Assembly: GCA_030159075.1 (NCBI GenBank)
Contig: BROG01000128.1
Coordinates: forward strand, 548,501-612,500
Length of the DNA: 64,000 bases
Direction: 5' to 3'
Source of the DNA: Atrina japonica
Taxonomy: Eukaryota > Mollusca > Bivalvia > Pterioida > Pinnidae
A program made the translations under genes and the position numbers. This document shows positions 33,838 through 46,800 of this stretch, in pieces; the first letter of the stretch is position 1, and each line of letters opens with the position of its first letter. The notes beneath the pieces were generated by a model, which was given only the letters and a program-made list of their open reading frames with translations, was not told the origin of the DNA and searched no databases.

Positions 33838-34902
33838 GTCATTTCACTATTCAAATCGCCCTGCCTCTGTGGTCAGTCATCAGTCTTCCATCCTGAAACA
33901 ATTCTTGTTATCGCTATTTGTCAGAAAGTAATGAAGGGATCTTGACATAATTCAGGTTCTGCTTGAGGGGTAGTTGTGCAGTAACCCGAATAATTCAGTC
34001 ATTACTATGATCACTGCATTAACACGTGAATGCATTTACACTCAAAATGTGTTAGACCAGAAATATCTTCATGTTGCATTGTGGGATTTGTATACAGTAT
34101 TACAGTTGGCGGGAAAAATTAGAGGAATTGAAAGTAAATGTAAATAAAGCTGTCCTACTTTTGAAATAATGCAATATGAAATATTAATCCAATTGTAAGC
34201 ATTCTCAGCATGTATTTGATATAAACAATTTGAAGACAGAGAGAATACGAAAGACTTTCAAAGTTTTAATTTTCACCAGATACACCTATTGTGCATACCC
34301 AAAGGAATACGACACTGTGATTGGTTCCCTTTCACAGGGAACAACTGACATGTTATTGTAGTAAAGAGACTTCAACCTATCATAGTATGGAGAGAATCAC
34401 AGACAGAGTGGGCTTAAATTATTTGAGTTAGTTGTGCAGCGTTGGCTCAAAAATGGCTGCCAGGTGGCCGTCTTGGCTTTTGACAATTAAAGTTTGTTAT
34501 CTCTACTTGTCAGAAAGTACTGAAGGCATCTTTATGAAATATGACATATAGTTTCTCCTTGAGGTCTATTTGTGCAGTGTACATTTTCAAGAGGGTCGGA
34601 TCACAAAATGGCTGCCAGGTGGCTATCATGGATTTGACAATTAAAGTTTGTTATGGGTATTTCTCAGAAAAGCTTGGAGAGATCTTTATGAAATTTGATG
34701 TATAGGTTCTCTTTGAGGTCTAGTTGTGCAGTGTACATTTTTAGGAGAGTCGAATCACAAAATGGCTGCCAGGTGGCTTAGTTCATAGTTTAGTTCATAT
34801 TCATTGTTACTTGAGCCACAAAATAAGAGAAAAGAACAGTCTGTCATAGATCAAATAAAGAACATTTGACGGTGGGTGCCAAAACACCTCTGGGATCTCT
34901 TG
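33838..34902 (+). mobile_element. dispersed repeat R, copy 1
   Basis: Begins near CACTATTCAAATCGCCCTGC and ends CACCTCTGGGATCTCTTGTT. Internally it repeats GGCTGCCAGGTGGC, GACAATTAAAGTTTGTTATC and TTGAGGTCTAGTTGTGCAGT. The copy at 53042-55622 has the same ends and motifs. A MITE (33982-34430) is inserted. No coding frame. Confidence 0.65.
33982..34430. mobile_element. 449-bp MITE with 9-bp target duplication, copy 1
   Basis: Starts TAACCCGAATAATTCAG and ends CTTAAATTATTTGAGTTA (inverse TAACTCAAATAATTTAAG). GTTGTGCAG flanks both sides (33973-33981 and 34431-34439). The 9-bp duplication is typical of Mutator-like elements. No transposase frame. Related to 53464-53932 and 54913-55017. Confidence 0.85.
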
Positions 34903-35596
34903 TTTAAGCTAACCTTTTTTTAATGATGTTAATACATATATTTATGAGGTCTGATGTATTTTACTGTCTGATATAAAATCACACTTTCAAATCCCTCAGC
35001 ATGTTACAAGTCAGCTCCTTGAAGACAAAATGTGACATATGGTCATTTTGATGTCTGTTCCGAAATATCATGAAGTAAAAATATATCCACTAGGGACTCC
35101 TGTGATAGACTTGGTATCATTAATTAGGAAGGACAAATGATAGATTCCTATGGCATCTGAATTTTCTTTATTGTCTTACATAAAAACACAACATCAAGTA
35201 ACTTGGGTGTCAACTTCTGCAGGAAGAAAAGGACAACTTTGCATTGTTATTTTGTTTCTTTTAGTTTACTAGTACAAAGTGAAGCAGTCACATTTATCCC
35301 TAGTTAACAGCTGGCATTTTCAAGAAGGACAAATGATGTTTTAATGAGTTTTGAATTTTCTAATACCTGGTTTCAAGTATATTTCATGTGTATCAGTATC
35401 ATTTTTGTAATTGTAAACTTATAGAGTCTGATGATGGACACATTAATGATTTAGAATTCGGAAATACTAGGAGGAAAAGTAAAATTAATCCACGACATCA
35501 TTCTCGGTCACTTTAACTATATTTTGTCTACTTATCTGATCACAACATTTTGTTTCCTCAGATTTTGACCATATTTGGTATGTTAATTTATATCAT
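34903..35596. other. AT-rich sequence, nothing identified
   Basis: No supported feature. Confidence 0.4.
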
Positions 35597-35880
35597 TGGA
35601 GCAGCTTTGCTTAGTCTGTAGTACACTCAACTCTTGATTGTGAGGTCGTGAGTTTGAGTCCAGCCGGCTACAGGTCAGTTTCCTGTCCTTTGAATATGAC
35701 AGTAAAAACAGAGGTCCCATGACACACGGTAGGTGTCGGCATGTTAAAGAACCATCACTGTTCAATGGCCGTAAATGCCGTGCAAAGACCAAAATGTTAA
35801 GCCCTTCACCGGTATTTGGTGACGTCTCCATATAAGTGAAAGATTCTTGAGTGGGACATTAAACAACAATACAACAACAG
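35597..35880 (+). mobile_element. tRNA-derived SINE, full length
   Basis: GGAGCAGCTTTGCTTAGTCT head, GGTCGTGAGTTTGAGTCCAG B-box region, CACGGTAGGTGTCGGCATGT, then GGTATTTGGTGACGTCTCCA and a TTAAACAACAATACAACAAC tail. Same family and orientation as 9418-9660, with an extra 40-bp block (GACAGTAAAAACAGAGGTCC). Confidence 0.8.
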
Positions 35881-36227
35881 CTTTTTATCAATGAGAATGG
35901 TTATGTTCAACATTTGGTGGTATTTGTCAGTTAAAGTCTATAAGTATTACGATAACTGGTTTGCCACCTGACATTAAAAAGTTTATGGGGGGTATATTTT
36001 TTTCAATATAAGTACAGTAGGGACCTAAAAGTATAGTTTATAAGTACTCTAAGTTTGAGTGTATACTCAAACTATCTTTGGCTGATTTCTGATGTTATCT
36101 TCAAATAAGAATAATTTTTATCCTTATTTACAATTGTATGTCATAAATATAAAGAAATGTCAAATTATAGCAATGATACTGTGTGTTGACAAAATCACAG
36201 CTTGAGTACTGAGTTAATTGGGTGATT
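35881..36227. other. unassigned spacer
   Basis: No supported feature. A short near-palindrome, AGTTTGAGTGTATACTCAAACT, lies at about 36050-36071. Confidence 0.4.
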
Positions 36228-36465
36228 ATGGGCCCAGGATTTCTTTTCTATACTGTTGCTGTTGATTTTGGGCCTGGTTTTTTTTCCCATGCTGATGTTG
36301 ATTTTGGGCCCTGGTTTTTTTACCATGTTGATGTTGATTTGGGGCCCTGGGTATTTCTACAATGTTGATGTTGATTTGGGGCCCTGGGTATTTTTACCAT
36401 GTTGATTTTGGGCCCTGGGTTCTTTATAACCATATTGATGTTGATTTCAGGATTTTTGAGGGTTT
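36228..36465 (+). repeat. ~36-bp minisatellite (TTGATTTTGGGCCCTGG)
   Basis: Six irregular copies of TTGATGTTGATTTTGGGCCC, TGGTTTTTTTACCATG. Confidence 0.8.
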
Positions 36466-37734
36466 TTTTGGGTGTTGATGGCGTCCCTGTACAAGAATAT
36501 CATATCTGACCTTAGAGTCGCAGCTTTATAACTGGCCTACAAACTTTGGCTCCATCAGAACTATGATTACATAAAAGTTTTAGCCTCGAATCTTATTTCA
36601 TGTACATGTTGTGGATATGTGGGATCAATATGGAAGAACATGATAAATTGAGGTTGTGACAGAACCACTGTATTCATTTAATTGAAGTTGTTGTGTCTGA
36701 TCCACATTGATTACATTTCTTGTCCCTCGGCTTTTAACAACGACAATATTATTGAAGTTTTTTCCTTACAAAATTGATTGGAATTCATTTGCTGATGTTT
36801 TTCACATACTCGTTTGCAGTATTTTATTATTTCCTATTGAAAGGGTTTTAATTAATACGTAACCCGTAATCTGAGATTACGAAGTAAATATCAAGTGAAG
36901 TTTTATGACTTTAACATATTGTTTTACTCTCGTTAATATGAAAAATTGATCAGAATATATGATGCATATTGAGATCTAGTTTTATAATTAGTATTATTAA
37001 ATTCTTTTATGGATTGACATGAGGTATAAGGTAATTCTACCAGAGGATACAAAAATTTATCGGATCTTAGATTTTCTGTTTATGGACTATACTACATGTA
37101 TCTACCATTATATTTGATTTTTGGTTAAATTTCTTGCATATCTGATATATCTATCAACCCTACTTTGAATGTGACTGAAATTGTTTGAATGAGTATGGGA
37201 GTGTTTGAATGAGTATGGAAGTGTTTGAATGACAGTTTTTTTTCCTCCAAATTTATAACCGATATTGGGATATATTCCCAATCACAAATCATATCCTTTT
37301 TTTTCTTGACTTTTTGCCAGAAATTCCCAATCATGAACATAACATAACATCTTTTCATTATTTCTTATTTTTGTGCCGATATTTTCAATAATTGTTTTAT
37401 TTGAAAGTTGAAATATGACAGCTTGACAATAAAAAAGATAAAAAAAATAGCAAAATAAATGAAATGCCTTATGCAAAGAACTCCTAATTTTGAACCAAAA
37501 TGCCACAAAATTCCCAATTCCAGCACCATTGACCATGCACTCAAAAGGTTAAGAAAAAGTCCTGAATGAGAATGATGAGTATAGAAGTGTTCAATAAGTA
37601 CATGTTTTTTTTGCCTGTGACACTATTATTAAGAGATTGGTAAGCAATTATAACACTTTAACCAAAACCTTAACCATACAGACCAGTTGATAAATCAGGA
37701 TGCATACAAAACACAAGTTCCCCAGTTTACTGTA
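36466..37734. other. AT-rich sequence, nothing identified
   Basis: The slightly GC-richer patch at 36480-36600 was checked for exons; frames close and no good donor was found. A threefold GTGTTTGAATGAGTATGG repeat lies at 37186-37240. Confidence 0.4.
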
Positions 37735-37992
37735 GCGGACTAATCTTATTTGGTGGTAAAAAGTTCACAGTTGTATTCTGATTTAATTTGGTAAAATCAT
37801 TCCAATTCTAATTTGGTTCCAATTCTAATTTGGTATAATCACAATTGTATTCTAATTTGGTAAAATCACAATTGTATTCTAATTTGGTAAAATCACAATT
37901 GTATTCTAATTTGGTAAAATCACAATTGTATTCTCATTTGGTAAAATCACAATTGTAATCTTATTTGGTATAATCACAATTGTATTCTAATA
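37735..37992 (+). repeat. 27-bp minisatellite (TTGGTAAAATCACAATTG)
   Basis: About eight copies of TTGTATTCTAATTTGGTAAA, ATCACAA. The central five are nearly perfect and the edges degrade. Confidence 0.85.
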
Positions 37993-38428
37993 TTCAAATG
38001 AATATGAAATACCTATCAACAATGTCAAATACTAATAAAAAAAGAATTGAAAAATGGATGTTCAATAAGATATGTTTAAACCAATGAGGGAAGTGTCTCT
38101 TGCCACTGTAAAAACAACTTTTATTTAAATGAAATGATATATACAAATAATTGCTGCTGCTTAAATCTAGGGCAAAATTTGCATATATTATATTTAGTAA
38201 TAGCATTGTTTCCTAAACAAAACGTCCCACATCTTTGTAGTTTGTTCTGCACTGTGTTTTTTATTGAATGGAAAATATAGCAAATTAGAATTTGGATATA
38301 CATGTAGCACAGTGTCATGATTACATGTCCACTGGTCACATATCTCAGAACATTTTCATTTCAACAAAACTTGATTTCAAAAAATTTTGTTTTATTCTTA
38401 AAACAACAAAATTTCTGATTCTACAATA
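37993..38428. other. unassigned spacer
   Basis: No supported feature. Confidence 0.4.
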
Positions 38429-40243
38429 CAGTAGAATCTGTCTTGAAAGACCACCCTATCTGCCACTGAAATGTGGTCGCTCAATACAGGTGGTTTCTCA
38501 AGAGGTTTTATTTCAAAGGTTATTTAACCAAGTTGTTTTCAGAATGTGGTATGAAGACAGATGGTCTTTGATAACAGTTGTCTATCAAGACAGATGGTGT
38601 CTTTGATAAGAGTGGTCTCTCAAGACAGATGGTGTCTTTGATAAGAGTGGTCTCTCAAGACAGATGGTGTCTTTGATAAGAGTGGTCTCAAGACAGATGG
38701 TGTCTTTGATAAGAGTGGTCTCAAGACAGATGGTCTTTGATAAGAGTTGCAGATGCCATCTTTGATAAGAGATCAAGACAGATGGGTCTTGATGATAAGA
38801 TGGTGGTGGTCTCAAGACAGATGGTGTCTTGATGATGGTCTCAAGACTGTGGTGGTAACTCAAGACAGATGGTGTCTTTGATAAGAGTAGTCTCAAGACA
38901 GATGGTATCTTTGATATGATGTGGTCTCAAGACAGATGGTGTCTTTGATAAGAGTATCTTTGATATGGTGTCTTTGATAAGTCTCAAGACAATTGATGAT
39001 GGTCTCAAGACTGATGGTGTCTTTGATAACAGTTGTCTCTCAAGACAGATGGTGTCTTTGATAAGAGTAGTCTCAAGACAGATGGTATCTTTGATAACAG
39101 TTGTCTATCAAGACAGATGGTATCTTTGATAAGAGTGGTCTCAAGACAGATGGTGTCTTTGATAAGAGTGGTCTCAAGACAGATGGTCTTTGATAAGAGT
39201 GGTCTCAAGACAGATGGTCTTTGATAAGATTGGTCTCATGACAGATGGTGTCTTTGATAAGAGTTGTCTCAAGACAGATGCCATCTTTGATAAGATTGAT
39301 CTCAAGACAGATGGTGTCTTTGATAAGAGTTGTCTCAAGACAGATGGTCTTTGATAAGAGTGGTCTCAAGACAGATGGTGTATTTGATAAGAGTGGTCTC
39401 AAGACTGATGGTGTCTTTGATCTTTGATAAGACAGTGGTGTCTTTTAGTAGACAGATGGTATCTTTGATATGAGTGGTCTCAAGACAGATGGTGTCTTTG
39501 ATAAGAGTGGTCTCTCAAGACAGATGGTGTCTTTGATAGGAGTGGTCTCTCAAGACAGATGGTCTTTGATCGATAATGGAGTGTCATTGATAAAAGTGGT
39601 CTCAAGACAGATCAAGACAGTGGTGTCTTTGATAAGAGTGGGTGTGTCTTTGAACAAAGACAGATGACCTTTGATAAGAGTGGTCTAAAAACAGCTGGTC
39701 TTTGATAAGAGTTGTCTCTCAAGACAGATGGTGTCTTTGATAAGAGTGGTCTCAGAGACAGTGGTCTCATGACTGTGTCTTTGATAAGAGTGATGCCTCA
39801 AGTGGACAGATGGTGTCTTTGATAAGAGTGGTCTCAAGACAGATGGTCTTTGATAAGAGTGGTGTCAAGACAGATGGCCTTTGATAAGAGTGGTCTCAAG
39901 ACAGATGGACTTTGATAAGAGTGGTCTCAAGACAGATGGTGTCTTTGATCAGATGGGTCTCAAGACAGATGGTGTCTTTGATAAGAGTGGCCTTAAGACA
40001 GATGGTGTCTTTGATAAGAGTGGTCTCAAGACAGATGGTCTTTGATAAGCATGGTCTCAAGACAGATGGTGTCTTTGATAAGTGTGGTCTCAAGACAGAT
40101 GGTGTCTTTGATAACAGTTGTCTCTCAAGACAGATGGTGTCTTTGATAAGAGTGGATTCTCAAGACAGATGGTCTTTGATAAGAATGGTCTCAAGACAGA
40201 TGGTGTCTTTGATAAGAGTTGTCTCCCAAGACAGGTACCACTG
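38429..40243. mobile_element. TA-flanked MITE expanded into a 1.6-kb minisatellite
   Basis: Starts CAGTAGAATCTGTCTTGAAA and ends AGACAGGTACCACTG, with TA on both sides. The first 150 bases align with the reverse complement of the 159-bp MITE at 56967-57125: AAATGTGGTCGCTCAATACA, AGAGGTTTTATTTC, TTTTCAGAATGTGGT. From about 38550 the right arm is amplified into some 55 copies of a 29-32-bp unit, AGTGGTCTCAAGACAGATGG then TGTCTTTGATAAG. Units lose or gain TGT and CTCT, so lengths vary. Confidence 0.85.
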
Positions 40244-41064
40244 TATGATAATCTAAAATTACAAAGCGTACATTATTTATGACTGCATTTTGGTGTGTGG
40301 GTAATATATGTTTTTTTTTTTTACATCTCTCGTTCAAGGATTTATGACCTGAAAAATCATAAACACTGAGTAACAACTGACCTTGTACTTAATACAGTAC
40401 AAATTATATTATGTAAATTGAAAGAAGTCATAAGTGGTTTTTGTAACATGCAACAAATCTACAGACGAACACTCTTACTTAAATAGCATTTTCTACTTTT
40501 TGTGGTTCACTCACCTATTATGGACAATTTCAGAATAGCTTCTTATTCCTCAAGTGGGATTGTAATAACCTCTTAATAGAATATGTAATCCATGCATGCC
40601 AAATTCTCTCTAAAAGGAAAATGCATTGGTGTGAAATTATCTCTGTGTGAAGGGTTTGTCAGAGAAATATTGCATGTCAAAAGTTTTTATAAATTACTGC
40701 ATTTTATGACCAACACTTCTTTTGAGGGTACAACATTATCAAGGAAAAGAATAATTTTTCCAGTTCAAGGTATGTGAAAACATTGTTAATTCTGTCATTT
40801 ATATTTACCATGCTTCATTTTATTTTATAAATAGAAACATTGCATGAAAATTATCAGTTTTTATACATGGATAAATTTGATGTGAATCATCACCGGATAA
40901 AGTATCCATCAGTTAAGCTTACTTCTTCATTTGTTCAGCAATTTTACACTTAAATTGTGAGTATTGTAATGATTTTATTTACTGATGTGTGTGTTTGCCG
41001 CAACAATTAATCCGTTATCTAAATAGATAAGTTGTTGTGGTGGATTGATTGATTGACGATTTAC
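40244..41064. other. unassigned; weak plus-strand exon-like frame
   Basis: At 40617-40767 a plus frame lies between CAAATTCTCTCTAAAAG and the donor-like TTCAAG|GTATGTG. It is the opposite strand to the other exons and its composition is not convincing, so I do not call it. Confidence 0.3.
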
Positions 41065-41176
41065 CTTCAAATGGAGATTTTTCTCTGATACAGAGACATC
41101 AGCGATTAGTTTCTTTATTCTTTCACTTGTGTTTAATGCCTTGACACTTGATAAACTTTTAATCCTACATTCATTG
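41065..41176 (-). CDS. candidate internal exon, 112 bp, unknown protein
   Basis: On the minus strand the acceptor AGAGCTTAATTGCAG is followed by one base completing a codon and 37 codons. They read NECRIKSLSSVKALNTSERI and continue to KKLIADVSVSEKNLHLK. The donor is TTTGAAG|GTAAAT. The residues are charged, Ser/Lys-rich and helix-compatible. It ends in phase 0 and so joins exon 23022-22822 without a frame problem. The start phase needs two left-over bases, which 52161-51977 does not provide, so an exon is probably missing between them. The intron just upstream contains a SINE (41185-41510) that stops within 10-20 bases of the acceptor. Confidence 0.5.
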
Positions 41177-41184
41177 CTGCAATT

Positions 41185-41510
41185 AAGCTCTTGTTTGCAG
41201 TGGTCTACAACCTTCAAGTCCCTGGGGTTGGTTCCTTTAACCTTGTCATACCAAAGACTTTTAAAATAGATAGTGACTGTTCCTTCACCATTTGCTACGC
41301 AAACAAAGTGAAAGTCATGAATCTCCTTGATGAGACTCGAAATCGAGGTCCCATGTCACAGCAGGCATGTCACATGAAAGAACTCTCACAGCATTGGCAT
41401 CAGTCACTATAGCAGAGGTCAAGATTTGTAGCACTTCACCTATAGCTGGTGGCATGACAATACAAGTGAAAAATTTTTGACATGATTTAGAACAACAATC
41501 AAAGAAAAAG
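41185..41510 (+). mobile_element. tRNA-derived SINE, degenerate head
   Basis: CCAAAGACTTTTAAAATAGA, CTCCTTGATGAGACTCGAAA, GTCCCATGTCACAGCAGGCA, GAACTCTCACAGCATTGGCA, GTAGCACTTCACC and an AGAACAACAATC tail follow the order seen on the minus strand at 28085-28400. The tRNA-like 5' end (about 41185-41240) is worn. It lies antisense to, and almost abuts, the minus-strand exon. Confidence 0.65.
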
Positions 41511-42186
41511 TCTCTAAACCAATAAGATAATACCTCCTAGAAGTACATGTCATCATTTGTACATTTCTATTAGAATTCTGTGCGGGAAGAATCTGACACA
41601 AAATACCAGGTGTCACACACGTGTTGAAATGTCACAGAATTTTTTTCTAGTTCACTGAATTGTCAGAAGACTTTGAAAATTCATCTGTAAAAAGTGAAAT
41701 TTCAGTAAAGTCAGTAGGAAATGTAATTAGTCATGGCCACAAGATAGAGGTTAAAATAAAAATGAATCATGATTTTTTTGTTTTAATTAATCTTGTAGAT
41801 AGATATTAAAATGCATTGTTTAATATCCTGTACCATCTGCTGATGTATAGTTTGATGTGTCAGCCTGAAAACATTTGATAATTTATTCATGAAATATGCA
41901 TAAATTTGGGAGAAAGATACTTATGGTATCAAATATTTCAACAGTTTTTATGACAGGCATTAATGAATTTTATCATTGGTTCATAAAATATGCATAAATA
42001 AGAAAAGTTTGGTAGAAGAATACTTTTGTTTCTGGCATCAACAGCAAAATACATAGATCTAATGATCTAATACTTTATCATTGAAATAAACATAGATTAT
42101 TTTAAAGTAAACAAGCACACTAATTTAGTATTAAGACCTATGGACAATTGTGTACTTTGGATGTGTATTAATACAGCTATATATAA

Positions 42187-42189
<3 letters not shown>
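41511..42189. other. AT-rich, presumed intron
   Basis: No supported feature. A short direct repeat (TTCATGAAATATGCATAAAT near 41886 and 41980) was noted. Confidence 0.4.

Positions 42190-42256
<67 letters not shown>
42190..42256 (+). repeat. (TG)/(TA)n microsatellite
   Basis: GTGTGTGTG followed by an uninterrupted (TA) run of about 60 bases. Confidence 0.97.
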
Positions 42257-42257
<1 letters not shown>

Positions 42258-42424
42258 CATCAATATAGTTATGTCAGAAAATAATTCCAAATAATTTTCA
42301 CATGTTATAATGGAAGATAAAGAAATAGGTCAGAACAGTAGAAAGATGAAGAGCAAGTGATGTTTACATACAATGACAAGACTGCATGTGACTGTTTCTG
42401 AGCTTTTGCAGTCTTTAATGTGAG

Positions 42425-42605
42425 GTTGTCTCCTAAGTGAGGTGGGTGACCTTGAGCTGGTCTCCTAAGTGAGGTGGTTTCCTGAATGATTTGGTCTTTT
42501 GAGTGAGGTGGTTTCCTAAGTGAGGTGGTCTCCTATGTGTTGTGATCTCCTAAGCGATATGTGGTCTCCAAAGTGAAGTGGTATCCTTTGTGTGGTGGTC
42601 TCCCA
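42425..42605 (-). repeat. 18-bp minisatellite, inverse of the 18248 array
   Basis: About ten copies of GTCTCCTAAGTGAGGTG, the reverse complement of the unit at 18248-18670, more diverged here. Confidence 0.8.
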
Positions 42606-43828
42606 AACCATCTGTTCATCAGAATAAGTGCTCTTACTATAGAAAAAGCTTGTCAGCCCATAACATAACTGTCTTCATTAGCTGAATCACAAATCTTATA
42701 ATGTTAAATCAGAAATGCAGAACAGATTTGGTTAAAAAAAACCTGATTGTTTTGACTGAATTCATTATTTGTTTAAGTTACCATTTCCAAACATGAAATC
42801 AAGATTACTTCTCTTACTGGTGGTAGCAATGAAGAACTTGTTGATTTCTTGTTTAGCTGTCAGTTTAATGATAGGCCAGATAGAAGTATTTGATTGAAGC
42901 ATCAATTTCAGGCTTGATGGAAAGTATCAATAGCTTGTAAATCACTGGAGGAAATTCAACAACTTTATATTAAAGATGTTGACAAAGCTCATTGTTTCCA
43001 CATGGTTTTGTCTAATTTGTTTGTGGATTAAGACTAGAGTCATTAGTATATGTCTTAGAAATTGACATTTTAAAGAGTTGAAATTGATAAAAAAGACAAA
43101 AGCAATTAAAATAGCAGATTTTGTATAAAGTGGCAGAGATGTATAGGAGTATAAAAACAAGCATACATGATCGTGTGAATTATTTTGGCAATGCAGATTA
43201 TTTGACTGTCATGCTTAAAGCTGTCCAGTTAACTTTTAAACTATTTGTATTTATGAGAAAAAGAATAAATAAGAAAATAGCCCCCCCCCCACCCCAAGAA
43301 AAACCTTATACAGGCCAATTTTAAAAATTACCAAATTATAATTGTAAAATAAGTGCAGAATGTTTATGCTGTGATTAAATTCTATTGATAACATTTAACA
43401 AATATATCTGCCAATGGCAATGTTTGAAACCACTGAATTTTTTTTTCAAAATTAAATAGTTTAAAAGTTGATGTGACAGCTTTAAGAAGTTGTTAATAAT
43501 GACAATTCATTGGTGTAATTTTGATACAAACATGGTATTTGTGAAATGATATGAAATATCATTCACATATTTTTTCATTTATGTGTGTCTGTCTATCTAT
43601 TTATCTATGCAATTTTAAATAATAACAAAGTTTTTTTTTTAGATTAAAAGTATTTTTTATATATATATTTACATTGTTCAATGCTTAATTATATCAGAAA
43701 AAACATTTGTGATAAACGTAATGCTTTAATCACACTTGAGACATACATTAAGAATGATTACTGTTAGATCCTGATGGTATCACAGAAGCTTGAAGAATTA
43801 ATAATTTATATTTGCTGACACAGCATAT
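42606..43828. other. AT-rich, nothing identified
   Basis: No supported feature. A C-rich run (CCCCCCCCCCACCCC) lies at 43282-43296. Confidence 0.4.
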
Positions 43829-46800
43829 ATGTTAACTGTGGTATATCCTACAAGTCTTTAACCCTGGTGTGTTTACTGTGGTATATCATACAAGTCTTTA
43901 ACCCTGGTGTGTTTACTGTGGGTTTATCATACAAGTCTTTAACCCTGGTGTGTTTACTGTGGGTTTATCATACAAGTCTTTAACCCTGGTATGTTTACTG
44001 TGGTATGTCCTACAAGTCTTTAACCCTGGTGTGTTTACTGTGGGTATATCATGCAAGTCTTTAACCCTGGTATGTTTACTGTGGTATGTCCTACAAGTCT
44101 TTAACCCTGGTGTGTTTACTGTGGGTATATCATGCAAGTCTTTAACCCTGGTGTGTTTACTGTGGGTTTATCATACAAGTCTTTAACCCTGGTATGTTTA
44201 CTGTGGTATATCATACAAGTTTTTAACCCTGGTGTGTTAACTGTGGTATATCCTACAAGTCTTTAACCCTGGTGTGTTTACTGTGGGTATATCCTATAAG
44301 TTTTTAACCCTGGTGTGTTTACTGTGGTATATCATACAAGTTTTTAACCCTGGTGTGTTTACTGTGGTATGTCATACAAGTATTTAACCCTGGTATGTTT
44401 ACTGTGGTATGTCATACAAGTTTTTAACCCTGGTTTGTTTACTGTGGTATGTCATACAAGTATTTAACCCTGGTATGTTTACTGTGGTATATCCTACAAG
44501 TTTTTAACCCTGGTATGTTTACTGTGATATATCCTACAAGTCTTTATCCCTGGTGTGTTTACTGTGGGTATATCCTACAAGTATTTAACCCTGGTGTGTT
44601 TACTGTGGGTATATCCTAAAAGTTTTTAACCCTGGTGTGTTTACTGTGGTATATCCTACAAATCTTTAACCCTGGTGTGTTTACTGTGGTATATCCTACA
44701 AGTCTTTAACCCTGGTGTGTTTACTGTGGTATATCCTACAAGTTTTTAACCCTGGTATGTTTACTGTGGTATATCCTACAAGTCTTTAACCCTGGTGTGT
44801 TTACTGTGGGTATATCCTATAAGTTTTTAACCCTGGTGTGTTTACTGTGGGTATATCCTACAAGTCTTTAACCCTGGTGTGTTAACTGTGGTATATCATA
44901 CAAGTCTTTAACCATGGTGTGTTTACTGTGGGTATATCCTACAAGTCTTTAACCCTGGTGTGTTAACTGTGGTATATCATACAAGTCTTTAACCCTGGTG
45001 TGTTTACTGTGGTATATCATACAAGTCTTTAACCCTGGTGTGTTTACTGTGGGTATATCCTACAAGTCTTTAACCCTGGTGTGTTTACTGTGGGTATATC
45101 GTACAAGTCTTTAACCCTGGTGTGTTTACTGTGGTATATCATACAAGTCTTTAACCCTGGTGTGTTTACTGTGGTATATCATACAAGTCTTTAACCCTGG
45201 TGTGTTTACTGTGGTATATCATACAAGTCTTTAACCCTGGTGTGTTTACTGTGGGTATATCATACAAGTCTTTAACCCTGGTGTGTTTACTGTGGGTATA
45301 TCATATAAGTCTTTAACCCTGGTGTGTTTACTGTGGTATATCCTACAAGTCTTTAATCCTGGTGTGTTTACTGTGGGTATATCATACAAGTCTTTAACCC
45401 TGGTGTGTTTACTGTGGGTATATCATATAAGTCTTTAACCCTGGTGTGTTTACTGTGGTATATCCTACAAGTCTTTAACCCTGGTGTGTTTACTGTGGGT
45501 ATATCCTTCAAGTGTTTAACCCTGGTGTGTTTACTGTGGGTATATCCTACAAGTCTTTAACCCTGGTGTGTTTACTGTGGTATATCCTACAAGTTTTTAA
45601 CCCTGGTGTGTTTACTGTGGGTATATCATACAAGTCTTTAACCCTGGTGTGTTTACTGTGGGTATATCATGCAAGTCTTTAACCCCGGTATGTTTACTGT
45701 GGTATATCATACAAGTCTTTAACCCCGGTGTGTTTACTGTGGGTTTATCATACAAGTCTTTAACCCTGATGTGTTTACTGTGGTATATCATACAAGTCTT
45801 TAACCCTGGTGTGTTTACTGTGGGTTTATCATACAAGTCTTTAACCCTGGTGTGTTTACTGTGGGTATATCATGCAAATCTTTAACCCCAGTGTGTTGAC
45901 TGTGGTATATCATACAAGTCTTTAACCCTGGTGTGTTTACTGTGGTATATCCTACAAGTTTTTAACCCTGGTGTGTTTACTGTGGTATATCATACAAGTT
46001 TTTAACCCTGGTGTGTTTACTGTGGTATATGATACAAGTCTTTGACCCTGGTGTGTTTACTGTGGGTATATTCTGTAAGTTTTTAACCCTGGTGTGTTTA
46101 CTGTGGTATATCCTATAAGTCTTTAACCCCGGTGTGTTTATTGTGGGTATATCATACAAGTCTTTAACCCTGGTGTGTTTACTGTGGTATATCCTACAAG
46201 TCTTTAACCCTGGTGTGTTTACTGTGGGTTTATCATACAAGTCTTTAACCCTGGTGTGTTTACTGTGGGTTTATCATACAAGTCTTTAACCCTGGTATGT
46301 TTACTGTGGTATATCATACAAGTCTTTAACCCTGGTGTGTTTACTGTGGGTTTATCATACAAGTCTTTAACCCTGGTGTGTTTACTGTGGTATATCCTAC
46401 AAGTCTTTAACCCTGGTGTGTTTACTGTGGGTTTATCATAAAAGTCTTTAACCCTGGTGTGTTTACTGTGGGTTACAAGTCTTTAACCCTGGTGTGTTAA
46501 CTGTGGTTTATCATACAAGTCTTTAACCCTGGTGTGTTTACTGTGGGTTTATCATACAAGTCTTTAACCCTGGTGTGTTTACTGTGGGTTTATCATACAA
46601 GTCTTTAACCCTGGTGTGTTTACTGTGGTATATCATACAAGTCTTTAACCCCGGTGTGTTTACTGTGGGTTTATCATACAAGTTTTTAACCCTGGTGTGT
46701 TTACTGTGGGTTTATCATACAAGTCTTTAACCCTGGTGTGTTTACTATGGTATATCATACAAGTCTTTAACCCTGGTGTGTTTACTGTGGTATATCATAC

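Noticed and set aside
40592..40777. Plus-strand exon with TTCAAG|GTATGTG donor
   Set aside because: Opposite strand to the consistent exon set, AT-rich composition and no neighbouring plus-strand exons.
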